Counted from the first letter of the stretch, positions 1-6,832 are shown. The stretch: 15,829 nt of DNA from Candidatus Bathyarchaeota archaeon (GCA_016649625.1 JAENXI010000005.1:1-15829); one strand, 5' to 3'. Made by a program: numbers and translations. The notes: generated from the sequence alone by a model not told the origin.

Positions 1-87
1 GCTAAGTTATATGAAATCGTGTCTGAGGAAACTGTTGAAGTTCGAATAAGCAATAGGCGGTCTAAAAAGGAAAAGAAGGCTGTGTAA
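1..87 (+). CDS. C-terminal end of an upstream gene, probably XPB-type DNA helicase (partial)
   Basis: An open frame enters from the left edge and ends at TAA 85-87, giving the last 28 residues of a protein. The tail is charged (a run of Lys/Arg such as NRRSKKEKKAV) and carries no recognisable motif, so the sequence does not identify it. The identification is inferred from context. The next gene begins only 4 bases later and encodes Bax1, which in many archaea is encoded directly beside the XPB helicase and binds it. Basic C-terminal tails are common in such helicases but not diagnostic. Confidence 0.5.
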   Translation, partial: AKLYEIVSEETVEVRISNRRSKKEKKAV

Positions 88-91
88 ATAC

Positions 92-1633
92 ATGTTACCC
101 AGTGATCTATTGGTTGTTTGGAAAAGACAAGGTAAGATCTATCCGAGATATGTAAAAAAAACTAGTAATAATCTAGAAATAGCGCTAAACTTAATAGGCA
201 TATATAAAGATGGCATAGGCAAAAAAAAGAAGACTCTAAAAAAATATGTTGCTGAATTTGAAGAACACGATTATCGTTTTATTAGAGGTTTATCTGTTCT
301 ATTGGATCGCAAATCAAATTTTAAATGTAATTCCGCTATTGATCCAAAAAAATTAAGGCGTGAAGTTTTCGAATTAACTGGAAATCTTGGAGCTGCAACA
401 ACTCCAAAAAAAAGAATTCAAATACTTAAAAAAGCTTCTAAAAAATTAGAATTACCCACTGATACAATTGAAAATAACATCTATGCAGATTTGGATAGTG
501 AATTAATCCTAGAATCTTTTAAAGATCTCTCTCCAGAAGAACTTCTAGAACTTTATAATCTGAGCTTAACTCAGACACTCTTATTTGATTCAATAGAACT
601 TCGATTCACAACTTTACATAATTGGCAAAATATCTTCTTTATTGCAAAAAAACTAGGTTTGATATATGAAGCCTCCCAAAACGGTGATTTATGGGTTAAA
701 ATCGATGGTCCAAATAGCCTCTTTAAACTAACCAGACGTTATGGATCAAACATATCTAAGCTAATTCCATCAATACTTAAAAGTTCAAATTGGCAAATTG
801 AAGCGAAAATCCTATGGAAATACACAAATGAGATATACTCTTTCAGAATTGATAGCTCTAATCACAAAGACTTGTTTAGAATTCAAGATAACACTGAAGT
901 TTATGATAGTGTCGTTGAAGCAGATTTTGGATCTCGTTTTCAAGCTTTAAAAACTAAATGGGTGATGAGACGAGAACCTGAACCATTAATTGTAGGCAAA
1001 CATGTAATGATCCCCGATTTTTCTTTCGAAAGAGATAATCTCAAAATCTATATGGAAGTTGTTGGATTCTGGACAACGGATTATCTTTTAAGGAAAATAA
1101 AAAAACTAAAAGAAATTAAAGTTCAAATGCTTGTTGCTGTCGATCAAAGTTTAGCTTGTGAAGCTCTAAATCAGTTAAAAAAACGTTCGTCGATAAACAT
1201 TCTTTATTATAAAAAAAGAATTCCTCTCTCTCCTGTACTTAATTTTTTAAAGAATGCTCACAAAGAAATACATTTAAAGCAACTAAATTTTCTTAAAAAT
1301 ATTAAGGTAAATTTTACTGAACCGATAGTCAATTTTGAAGAATTTGCCATACGAATAGGAGTTTCTGTTGAAGTAGTGAGGGAAGTGATAACCCATAATC
1401 CACCAGAGAACTATATTATCTGGTCAAAAGGTCTTCTCAAAAAAGAAAAAGCTGAACATATAAAGCAGCAAATTAATAAAAAAATGGAATTAAAAAAGAA
1501 ACTTCCATTGACTACTGTCATCGAACTTCTTATTGAAGAGGGAATAAACGAAATATCAGTAATAAATTCAGTTGGCTATAAAATAATATGGCATGGCCTT
1601 GATCAAGAAAAAGCAGAAGTAGTGAATAGTTGA
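92..1633 (+). CDS. bax1: Bax1 (DUF790) nuclease, partner of archaeal XPB helicase
   Basis: A 513-residue protein of the DUF790/Bax1 family, a DNA-repair nuclease that binds XPB and cuts DNA near unwound bubbles. The N-terminal part (about 1-120) opens with the family-typical MLPSDLL...YPRY and should hold the helicase-contact region. A PD-(D/E)XK-like nuclease core lies at about 265-375: E276 (VVEADFGSRF), D309 (IPDFSF) and E322 (YMEVVGFW), followed by a Lys-rich helix around K335. The third acidic position reads E-V-V rather than E-x-K, so the catalytic lysine is probably supplied by the following helix. Residues 415-510 form a charged, helical C-terminal region. The ATG at 92 lies 4 bases after the preceding stop, so the two genes are surely co-transcribed. 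The gene shows no damage. The family call is confident; the nuclease role comes from characterised archaeal homologues. Confidence 0.88.
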   Translation: MLPSDLLVVWKRQGKIYPRYVKKTSNNLEIALNLIGIYKDGIGKKKKTLKKYVAEFEEHDYRFIRGLSVLLDRKSNFKCNSAIDPKKLRREVFELTGNLGAATTPKKRIQILKKASKKLELPTDTIENNIYADLDSELILESFKDLSPEELLELYNLSLTQTLLFDSIELRFTTLHNWQNIFFIAKKLGLIYEASQNGDLWVKIDGPNSLFKLTRRYGSNISKLIPSILKSSNWQIEAKILWKYTNEIYSFRIDSSNHKDLFRIQDNTEVYDSVVEADFGSRFQALKTKWVMRREPEPLIVGKHVMIPDFSFERDNLKIYMEVVGFWTTDYLLRKIKKLKEIKVQMLVAVDQSLACEALNQLKKRSSINILYYKKRIPLSPVLNFLKNAHKEIHLKQLNFLKNIKVNFTEPIVNFEEFAIRIGVSVEVVREVITHNPPENYIIWSKGLLKKEKAEHIKQQINKKMELKKKLPLTTVIELLIEEGINEISVINSVGYKIIWHGLDQEKAEVVNS

Positions 1634-1699
1634 TCGGCAATCTTCTCATTATATTATTTTATAAAAATTATCTAGTTTCAAAACCTGATTTGGGTTATT

Positions 1700-1736
1700 T
1701 TTATATATTCTCCTAAAAATATTTACATTGGAGGTA
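1700..1736 (+). promoter_or_regulatory. Probable TATA box and Shine-Dalgarno of the ferritin gene
   Basis: A TATA-like stretch (TTTATATAT) lies at 1700-1708, and a strong Shine-Dalgarno GGAGGT at 1731-1736. The latter is 5 bases before the ATG at 1742. A start of transcription about 25 bases past the box would give a very short leader. This suggests the ferritin gene has its own promoter separate from bax1. Confidence 0.5.
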
Positions 1737-1741
1737 TTTTT

Positions 1742-2188
1742 ATGGTATCCAGAAAGCTTTTAGAATTGCTCAATAAAGGGGTTGCAAGAGAACTTCAAGT
1801 TTCAATCCAATACATGTGGCAACATGTGCAGGTGACAGGCATAGAAGGGGTTTTAGTAAGGCATATTTTTAAAGAAATAGCAATTAGTGAAATGAAACAT
1901 GCTGAAGAACTCGCCGAAAGAATCTCAAGACTAAACGGTATTCCAACTGAGAAACCAGAACCAATTTTCGTTGGTGGGAGTCTAATTGAAATGTTAAAAC
2001 AAGATCAACAAAATGAGGAAGATGCAATCAGGCTCTATAAAAGCACAATTCAGGTTGCTGAACTTGAAGGTGATGTAACAACTAGAGGTTTATTGGAGAA
2101 AATTCTAAGTGATGAAGAAACACATGTTGACATCTTTGGAAAAATGCTAGTGGGGAAAACTGATCCCTTCACTCAGCCAAATTTGTAG
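1742..2188 (+). CDS. Bacterioferritin-like diiron ferritin
   Basis: A 148-residue four-helix ferritin-like protein that should bind or store iron and oxidise Fe(II) in the cytoplasm. The bacterioferritin ferroxidase ligands are all present at the expected spacing: E17, E50, H53, E92, E125 and H128. The motif EMKHAEE (50-56) also keeps M51, at the position of the methionine that ligates haem in bacterioferritin, so a haem-binding form is possible. At 148 residues it is slightly shorter than classical bacterioferritin (about 158), mainly at the C-terminus. The start is fixed by a GGAGGT site 5 bases upstream. It lies just before the Fe-S assembly operon, which suits a role as iron buffer or donor, but no physical link is shown. 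A bacterioferritin-related (Dps-like) assembly cannot be excluded. Confidence 0.88.
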   Translation: MVSRKLLELLNKGVARELQVSIQYMWQHVQVTGIEGVLVRHIFKEIAISEMKHAEELAERISRLNGIPTEKPEPIFVGGSLIEMLKQDQQNEEDAIRLYKSTIQVAELEGDVTTRGLLEKILSDEETHVDIFGKMLVGKTDPFTQPNL

Positions 2189-2254
2189 AAACTTTTAATT
2201 TCATTGACATTTTCCATATTCACCCACTTTTTATCAAAATCTTATTTTCAAATA

Positions 2255-2311
2255 TTTATACAAATAAAAACGAAAACCTTTATTGTCGGTTAAATCTCAT
2301 TCTTTAGTGAG
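2255..2311 (+). promoter_or_regulatory. Probable promoter and ribosome site of the sulfur/isc operon
   Basis: An AT-rich box (ATTTATAC) covers 2255-2261, with expected transcription start near 2280-2286. A GTGAG motif at 2307-2311 stands 4 bases before ATG 2316. This spacing favours 2316 over the TTG at 2283, which lies about where transcription should begin, as the start of the tusA-like gene. Confidence 0.4.
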
Positions 2312-2315
2312 CATT

Positions 2316-2552
2316 ATGACAATTAAACCTGATAAAACGATAGATTGCCAAGGTCTTTTTTGTCCAGAACCTGTTTTTAAAACTCGCCTGAAACTAGACG
2401 AAATGCAAATCGGAGAAACCCTGGAGGTTATAGCCGATGATCCAGCTGCAAAATCTGATATTGAAACCTTAGTAAAAAATTTGGGTCATGAAATATTAAG
2501 CATCAATGAAGAAGATGATGTAGTTACCATAATAATTAAGAAATTAAAATAA
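2316..2552 (+). CDS. tusA: TusA/SirA-like sulfur carrier protein
   Basis: A 78-residue TusA-family protein, which carries sulfur as a persulfide on a single cysteine and hands it to acceptors. The family signature is at the N-terminus: IDCQGLFCPEPV, with the CPxP active-site cysteine at residue 18, followed by the usual beta-alpha-beta pattern and the DDPAA motif in mid-protein. I chose ATG 2316 because it gives the normal family length and follows a GTGAG site; an in-frame TTG at 2283 would add 11 residues that do not look conserved. It is first in a run of closely packed genes; the IscS-like gene starts 19 bases after its stop. In bacteria TusA receives sulfur from IscS. Here the neighbour lacks the PLP lysine, so the direction of sulfur flow is open. 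Confidence 0.9.
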   Translation: MTIKPDKTIDCQGLFCPEPVFKTRLKLDEMQIGETLEVIADDPAAKSDIETLVKNLGHEILSINEEDDVVTIIIKKLK

Positions 2553-2571
2553 ATTCTGGAAGAGAAGGGAA

Positions 2572-3762
2572 TTGACTACTAATAATATAAGGCAAATTTA
2601 TGTGGATCACTCAGCTGGTAAACCTGTCGATTCAAGAGTGGTAGCTGTCATGCTTCCTTATTTTAAAGTGTTATATGGTAATCCCTCGTCTTTTCATAGG
2701 TTTGGTCAAGAAGCGAAACAAGCATTAGATAATAGCAGAGAAGATATTTCTAAATTAATTAATGCAGAAAAACCCGAGACAATTATCTTTACTTCTGGAG
2801 CAACAGAAAGTAATAATTTAGCTATAAAAGGAATGGCAATTCGTAATAGACAAAAAGGGACAAAAATAGTAACTTCAGCTATTGAACATATGTCAGTTGT
2901 AAATTCCTGTAAATCATTGGTGCGACAAGGATTCCAAACCACATTCTCCCCAGTAGATTCCTATGGACTCTTGGATTTGGTAAAACTAGAAGAGAATATT
3001 GATGAACAAACAAAGTTAGTTAGTGTAGTTTACGCTAATGGTGAAATAGGTACTATTCAGCCGATTAATGAGATCAGTGAGATAGTTCATAAAAAAGGTG
3101 CCTATTTACATGTTGATGCAACAGCTGCTTGTGGACAAATCCCTGTGGATGTGAACAAAGATGGGATTGATCTGATGACGATTTCTTGCAATGACATGTA
3201 TGGACCAAAAGGCGTTGGAGCGCTTTATTTGAAAGATTCCTTACGAATTGATCCTTTACTTCATGGTGGAGGACAAGAGCGCGGGCTGCGATCTGGAACG
3301 GAAAATGTTTCTAGTATCATAGGTTTTGGCAAGGCAGCTGAAATAACTAGATTAGAAATGAGATCTGAAAGCAAAAGATTAGTGAAAATTAGAGACTCTC
3401 TAATTCAGGGACTTATAGATCCAATTTCGTACACTTTTTTAAACGGCCATCCTAAAAAAAGATTACCCGATAATGTTTCTGTACGCTTTAACTTTATTGA
3501 AGGCGAATCCATACTTCTAAGTTTAGCGCTGTCTGGCGTGTTTGCTTCTTCAGGGTCTGCCTGTGCTGCAAAGACATTACAACCTTCACATGTTTTGCTA
3601 GCTATGGGTTTAAAACATGAGGAAGCTCATGGTTCATTGATGATTACTCTAGGTAGACAAAATACTCAGAAAGACGCTGATTATATAAAAGAATTAATAC
3701 CTGGAATAATTGATAGGTTAAGGAATATGTCTCCTTTAACACCTAAAGAGTTGAAAAAATAA
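2572..3762 (+). CDS. iscS: IscS/NifS-like cysteine desulfurase homologue lacking the PLP lysine
   Basis: A 396-residue fold-type I aminotransferase-class protein, full length for IscS/NifS. Conserved parts are FTSGATESNN (73-82), the PLP-stacking histidine H106 (AIEHMS), D182 (HVDATAACGQ), GGGQERGLRSGTEN (232-245) and the persulfide cysteine C331 in SSGSACAAK. The invariant His-Lys before YGPKG is replaced: the sequence reads SCNDMYGPKG, so N207-D208 stand where His and the Schiff-base Lys should be. The rest of the pocket and reading frame are intact, so this is not a decayed gene. From memory, Archaeoglobus fulgidus has an IscS with Asp at this site that was crystallised with its IscU. The start is TTG 2572 behind a purine-rich AGAGAAGGGA. 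The stop overlaps the iscU start by one base (TAATG). Ordinary PLP-dependent desulfuration is doubtful; a sulfur-relay or cluster-assembly role with IscU is more likely. Confidence 0.9.
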   Translation: MTTNNIRQIYVDHSAGKPVDSRVVAVMLPYFKVLYGNPSSFHRFGQEAKQALDNSREDISKLINAEKPETIIFTSGATESNNLAIKGMAIRNRQKGTKIVTSAIEHMSVVNSCKSLVRQGFQTTFSPVDSYGLLDLVKLEENIDEQTKLVSVVYANGEIGTIQPINEISEIVHKKGAYLHVDATAACGQIPVDVNKDGIDLMTISCNDMYGPKGVGALYLKDSLRIDPLLHGGGQERGLRSGTENVSSIIGFGKAAEITRLEMRSESKRLVKIRDSLIQGLIDPISYTFLNGHPKKRLPDNVSVRFNFIEGESILLSLALSGVFASSGSACAAKTLQPSHVLLAMGLKHEEAHGSLMITLGRQNTQKDADYIKELIPGIIDRLRNMSPLTPKELKK

Positions 3763-4151
3763 TGTATTCAAATAAAGTTATGGATCATTTTACACATCCT
3801 CGCAATACTGGTGAAATAACTGATGCAGATGGAGTCGGTACTGTTGGTAATCCAACTTGTGGCGATCTTATGACTATGTACATCAAGGTAAAAGATAATC
3901 GAATAGCAGATATAAAATTCAAAACTTTTGGTTGCGGTGCAGCTATTGCTACTAGTAGTATGACAACAGAGCTGGCTAAAGGAAAAACTATTGATGAAGC
4001 AATGAAAATTAGTCGTGCTAGTGTTGCTGAATCTCTTGGCGGGTTACCTAAAGTTAAAATGCATTGCTCAAATTTAGCCGCTGACGCTCTTCATGCTGCT
4101 ATAGAAGATTATAAAGGAAAACTTGAAAAAAATAAAGAGGCAAAAAAATGA
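3762..4151 (+). CDS. iscU: IscU-type Fe-S cluster scaffold
   Basis: A 129-residue IscU/NifU N-terminal-domain scaffold on which Fe-S clusters are built before transfer. The cluster ligands are present: C33 and D35 (GNPTCGD), C58 (FGCGAAIATSS), and H101-C102 in KMHCSNLAADAL. The loop before the last cysteine reads LPKVK, close to the LPPVK chaperone-recognition motif of bacterial IscU. The C-terminus is a Lys/Glu-rich tail. The ATG overlaps the iscS stop by one base, and the gene's own stop overlaps the start of the next small gene, so translation is probably coupled through all three. IscS and IscU families normally form a complex, in which IscU receives persulfide sulfur. Confidence 0.95.
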   Translation: MYSNKVMDHFTHPRNTGEITDADGVGTVGNPTCGDLMTMYIKVKDNRIADIKFKTFGCGAAIATSSMTTELAKGKTIDEAMKISRASVAESLGGLPKVKMHCSNLAADALHAAIEDYKGKLEKNKEAKK

Positions 4152-4303
4152 AATCAAACTTTGTAAAGTGTAATTCTTGTAGTTCAGTAATTCCTTCTGA
4201 GACATGTGAGTTAGCGGCATATAGTACGGTTATTGATGGTAAAGAATACACTTTCTGTTGTAAGAATGTTGCCAAGGATTATGAGCCCCAAAAATCCAAG
4301 TAA
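4148..4303 (+). CDS. Small cysteine-rich YHS/TRASH-like metal-binding protein
   Basis: A 51-residue protein whose ATG overlaps the iscU stop (ATGA), so it is very likely translated as the last gene of the operon. It has C8-x2-C11 near the N-terminus, C20, and a C37-C38 pair in GKEYTFCCKN, followed by an acidic AKDYE. This layout (CxxC, an Ala-Tyr-Ser strand, then Gly-Lys-x-Tyr-x-Phe-Cys-Cys) resembles YHS/TRASH metal-binding domains, which bind metals such as copper, iron or zinc. The usual third C-terminal cysteine (CxxC after the FC) is replaced by Val41, so the site is not standard. A role in metal delivery to IscU, metal sensing, or persulfide handling is inference from position only. The family call is tentative; that it is a real gene is well supported. 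Confidence 0.75.
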   Translation: MKSNFVKCNSCSSVIPSETCELAAYSTVIDGKEYTFCCKNVAKDYEPQKSK

Positions 4304-4355
4304 TCTCTTTTCTTTTTTTATTGTTTGTGAACCTGTTTGTTTTTTCGACAAAAAT

Positions 4356-4436
4356 CTTATATAACAACGTTATATTTATATTGGTGATAACCGAATATTA
4401 TTTCTATAAAAATATTCATTATTATGATCAACGGAG
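4356..4436 (+). promoter_or_regulatory. Probable promoter and Shine-Dalgarno of the dsrE2-like gene
   Basis: Two TATA-like stretches, CTTATATA (4356-4363) and TATATTTATA (4371-4380), lie in the 143-base gap after the isc operon. GGAG at 4433-4436 is 10 bases before TTG 4447. This marks TTG 4447 as the start and places the hydrophobic codons encoded from 4321 in the leader, outside the protein. Confidence 0.45.
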
Positions 4437-4446
4437 AATAGAAAAA

Positions 4447-4866
4447 TTGACAGAAACTAAAAAAATTGCTCTTGTTGTGCAAAGTGGAACTATAGACAAA
4501 CTTTATTGTGCTTTTATTCTAGCAACAACCGCTGTTTCAATGAACTGGGAAGCCCACCTTTACTTCACATTCTGGGGTCTAAGCAGTTTAACAAAAGGTG
4601 CTATGGAAAAAGCCACTCTTCCAGGTGATTATAAACATTTAGAAGAAACAATGAAACAAAATCTCAAGAAAATGAATTATCCTACACCATACCAAATGCT
4701 AAAAAGATTGAAACAATCTAATTTGGTTAAAATCTACGCGTGCACACCAACAATGCAAATGTTTGGAACAAAAAAAGAAGATCTAATACCTGAAGTTGAT
4801 AGCATGGTTGGTGCTGCAACCTTCCTAAATATAGCTGCTGACGCTGACGTAAACCTATTTATATAA
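4447..4866 (+). CDS. DsrE2-like (DsrE/DsrF/DrsH family) sulfur-transfer protein
   Basis: A 139-residue protein of the DsrE_2 type (also annotated 'peroxiredoxin family'). It has the opening KKIALVVQSGTIDKLYCAF, the FTFWGL segment (40-45), and the conserved cysteine C99 in IYACTPTMQM followed by KKEDLI and GAATFL. In sulfur oxidisers DsrE2 proteins carry sulfur as persulfide or thiosulfonate and exchange it with TusA. The start is taken as TTG 4447, which follows GGAG and gives family length; an upstream frame from 4321 would add 42 residues that overlap the promoter boxes and do not look conserved. There are no membrane segments in this form. It is a neighbour of TusA, IscS and IscU, probably transcribed separately, and fits a persulfide relay. 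C21 and C99 are the only cysteines. Confidence 0.85.
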   Translation: MTETKKIALVVQSGTIDKLYCAFILATTAVSMNWEAHLYFTFWGLSSLTKGAMEKATLPGDYKHLEETMKQNLKKMNYPTPYQMLKRLKQSNLVKIYACTPTMQMFGTKKEDLIPEVDSMVGAATFLNIAADADVNLFI

Positions 4867-4871
4867 AATTT

Positions 4872-4892
4872 AGACGAAGTAAATTTTCGTCT
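4872..4892 (+). terminator. Hairpin with downstream T-runs after the dsrE2-like gene
   Basis: A perfect 7-bp inverted repeat (AGACGAA at 4872-4878, TTCGTCT at 4886-4892) with a 7-base loop starts 5 bases after the stop codon. T-runs follow at about 4905-4910 and 4938-4945. Archaeal termination mainly uses the T-runs; the hairpin may help or may protect the 3' end. Confidence 0.5.
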
Positions 4893-4995
4893 CAAATCCT
4901 TTCATTTTTTATATTTAGAAAAATAAGCATCTATATCTTTTTTTTAATTTGGCAAAAACCTCTTTTAAGAACAATCTCTTTTTTGATGATATAAA

Positions 4996-5751
4996 ATGAT
5001 GATGAAAAAAGTGATACCGACCATTTTGGTTATGTTGCTTGTTACTTCTTTGTTATTATTTCTTGGGTATTTTTTTTTAAGCAATATCCAAAATGAACAA
5101 GAAGAGTTCTATGTAGGAGTTGCATTTTGTGGGAATACAACCCAAGAAGCTAAACTTCTAATAGATAGAGTAAAAGATTATACCAATTTATTTGTACTTC
5201 AATCTGGCCCTATTAGCAAGAACAAAACAGAAATAAATGAGATTTGTGATTACGCAGTTAGCTCAGATCTTGATTTTATTGTATTTTTAGGTTGGTTTGA
5301 TTTCGATCATCTTTGGCAAGTTCCTTGGCTAGACGAAGCAAAAGATCAATGGGGTGATAGGTTTTTGGGATTGTATCTATATGACGAACCAGGTGGTATT
5401 CAAATTGACCATAATTGGACAGACACTTTTCATTATATAGAAACTGTTTTTCCAGAGTTATATGCCTCGTTTGAACCTTACGTTGAAAAAGATTTGAATG
5501 TACCTGCTATGCGTGACTATTCTGAAGCAACAAAAAGACATATCGATTATATTACCCGTGATCTTAGAGTTGATGAGTTGTTAAATCGTTCGATTACGGC
5601 TATAACATCTGACTATGCGCTATATTGGTTTGATTATTTAGCTGGCTATGATACAGTATTTGTGGAGATAGGTTGGAATCACAGTACAGCTAAACATATT
5701 GGACTTTGTAGAGGCGCAGCGAATGCTCAAAATAAGGATTGGGCTCCATAA
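4996..5751 (+). CDS. Membrane-anchored TIM-barrel-like 'DEPGG' surface protein, 5' part of a frameshifted gene
   Basis: The first 251 residues of what should be a protein of about 410. Three Met codons open the frame, then a hydrophobic anchor (about 6-29), so the rest should lie outside the cell. The body has an alternating strand-helix pattern: YVGVAFCGNT, NLFVLQSGP, FIVFLGW, then LGLYLYDEPGG with acidic D130-E131, and FVEIGWN with E224. Two acids on successive strands suggest a glycoside-hydrolase-like TIM barrel, though no family member of known function is recalled. After W249 the frame runs into two foreign codons and a stop at 5749-5751. The true continuation (GSIIVWNGRDEI) lies in the next frame from 5742. 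One extra G in the GGG at 5741-5743 would join the two parts. This is either a real mutation, making it a pseudogene, or a sequencing error. Confidence 0.72.
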   Translation: MMMKKVIPTILVMLLVTSLLLFLGYFFLSNIQNEQEEFYVGVAFCGNTTQEAKLLIDRVKDYTNLFVLQSGPISKNKTEINEICDYAVSSDLDFIVFLGWFDFDHLWQVPWLDEAKDQWGDRFLGLYLYDEPGGIQIDHNWTDTFHYIETVFPELYASFEPYVEKDLNVPAMRDYSEATKRHIDYITRDLRVDELLNRSITAITSDYALYWFDYLAGYDTVFVEIGWNHSTAKHIGLCRGAANAQNKDWAP

Positions 5752-6227
5752 TTGTGTGGAATGGACGAGATGAGATTGACGAAACTTCAGGTAACTACAA
5801 GACTGGCGATGAAATGTTATCTGACATGAAAATATCCTACCAAACTGGAGCCAAATATGTTGTAATCTTTAATTATCCTACTTATCCAGGAGATAATAAA
5901 TATGGAATTCTAACGGATGATCATTTTGTTGCCTTAGAGACTTTTTGGAATTATGTTCATCAAAATCCAAATGATTATGGAGTTATTAAAGCTAATACTG
6001 CACTGGTTTTACCCCAAGATTATGGATGGGGGATGCGTCATCCAGAGGACAGAATTTGGGGATATTGGGGTTCTGACGAATTATCTCCACAAATCTGGAA
6101 CATAACTCAACTTTTGTTAGAAGAGTATGGTTTTGAATTGGATATAGTCTATAATGATCCCACTTTTCCAATTGCAAATAAGTATAAAACGATCTACTAT
6201 TGGAATCAGATTTTAAGTATAGACTAA
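5742..6227 (+). CDS. 3' part of the frameshifted 'DEPGG' surface protein
   Basis: This 161-residue frame continues the preceding protein without a break in homology-like pattern: it resumes at GSIIVWNGRDE directly after the KDW of the first part. It contains a further barrel-like strand, GAKYVVIFNYP, then a segment rich in Trp and Gly (YGWGMRHPEDRIWGYWG), and a C-terminal helix-strand. A TTG at 5739 could serve as a start, but there is no Shine-Dalgarno before it and an independent protein would lack the anchor and half the barrel. It should be read as one gene with 4996-5751. Confidence 0.7.
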   Translation, partial: GSIIVWNGRDEIDETSGNYKTGDEMLSDMKISYQTGAKYVVIFNYPTYPGDNKYGILTDDHFVALETFWNYVHQNPNDYGVIKANTALVLPQDYGWGMRHPEDRIWGYWGSDELSPQIWNITQLLLEEYGFELDIVYNDPTFPIANKYKTIYYWNQILSID

Positions 6228-6289
6228 AATCGTTGAGATTTTCTAAAGAAATTTTTCACAAAATAATTTGTTAATGAGTTTACGAAGAA

Positions 6290-6327
6290 TTTATATCTAT
6301 TTTTTTATAGATTAACCTAATTGGGTG
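6290..6327 (+). promoter_or_regulatory. Probable TATA box and Shine-Dalgarno of the DUF350-like/transglutaminase operon
   Basis: TTTATATC at 6290-6297 would start transcription near 6316-6322, and GGGTGA (6323-6328) precedes TTG 6334. The layout GGTGAATTTATTG matches the site of the next gene, GGTGAATTTATG. This selects TTG 6334 over the GTG at 6325, which lies inside the Shine-Dalgarno. Confidence 0.5.
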
Positions 6328-6333
6328 AATTTA

Positions 6334-6819
6334 TTGGCTGTATCATCTGAATTTTTTACTGCTTTGTTACTTTGGTTTGTTCGTGCTTTTGTTTCAAGTA
6401 TGTTTTGTCTGTTGATAGGAATTATAGGAATAAAGAGTTTAACTCATATTACCACTAAAATCTCCGAATTTAAAACAATTAAAGGAAATCCCATAGCTAC
6501 AAGTCTTTTTGTTAGTGGTTTTTTGGTTTTTGCGGGTCTTGTAGTATATGGATCGATGGTTAATCCATTTTTCTTGGGACAATCAGTAATTTTTAGTTCG
6601 TATTTTAATTTCCAAAGACTGTTTATTGTAGTGCTTAGTTTTTTTGTTAGCTTATTTTTTGGCTGGTTATTCTATACTGTTTTTGCGAAATTAACTCCTT
6701 TTGGAGTAGATTTAGATGATATCAATAAATCTCCCGTTGCAGTGGGCGTGTTTCTTTTTGGGTATGAAGTATTTTTAGGACTCTTGATCTTTGGAAGTTT
6801 AATGATACCTCTGGCTTAA
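6334..6819 (+). CDS. Four-helix membrane protein with internal repeat, DUF350-like
   Basis: A 161-residue integral membrane protein with four predicted helices at about 6-33, 48-73, 88-113 and 130-158. Helices 2 and 4 start alike: KGNPIATSLFVSGF...YGS and NKSPVAVGVFLFGY...FGS. This shows an internal duplication of a two-helix unit, as in DUF350 proteins, whose function is not established. The loop between helices 3 and 4 is short and contains DLDD. The start is TTG 6334. The transglutaminase-like gene begins 13 bases after its stop with the same type of ribosome site, so the two should be made together. A role in helping or regulating the extracellular partner is an inference. The DUF350 assignment rests on repeat pattern and topology, not on a strong motif. 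Confidence 0.7.
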   Translation: MAVSSEFFTALLLWFVRAFVSSMFCLLIGIIGIKSLTHITTKISEFKTIKGNPIATSLFVSGFLVFAGLVVYGSMVNPFFLGQSVIFSSYFNFQRLFIVVLSFFVSLFFGWLFYTVFAKLTPFGVDLDDINKSPVAVGVFLFGYEVFLGLLIFGSLMIPLA

Positions 6820-6832
6820 ATGAGGTGAATTT

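Noticed and set aside
2283..2315. TTG 2283 as start of the tusA-like gene
   Set aside because: It would add 11 non-family residues and lies where transcription should begin; ATG 2316 has a GTGAG site and gives the normal length.
2572..3762. IscS-like gene as a pseudogene because of the missing lysine
   Set aside because: The frame is intact, all other active-site features and the catalytic cysteine are kept, and it is packed inside a functional-looking operon.
4321..4446. Hydrophobic N-terminal extension (possible membrane anchor) of the DsrE2-like protein
   Set aside because: It overlaps the TATA-like boxes, has no ribosome site, and the GGAG plus TTG at 4447 gives a family-length protein.
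5737..5748. Programmed -1 ribosomal frameshift in the DEPGG gene
   Set aside because: ATTGGGC does not fit an X-XXY-YYZ slippery heptamer and no clear stem-loop was seen downstream; a lost G is simpler.
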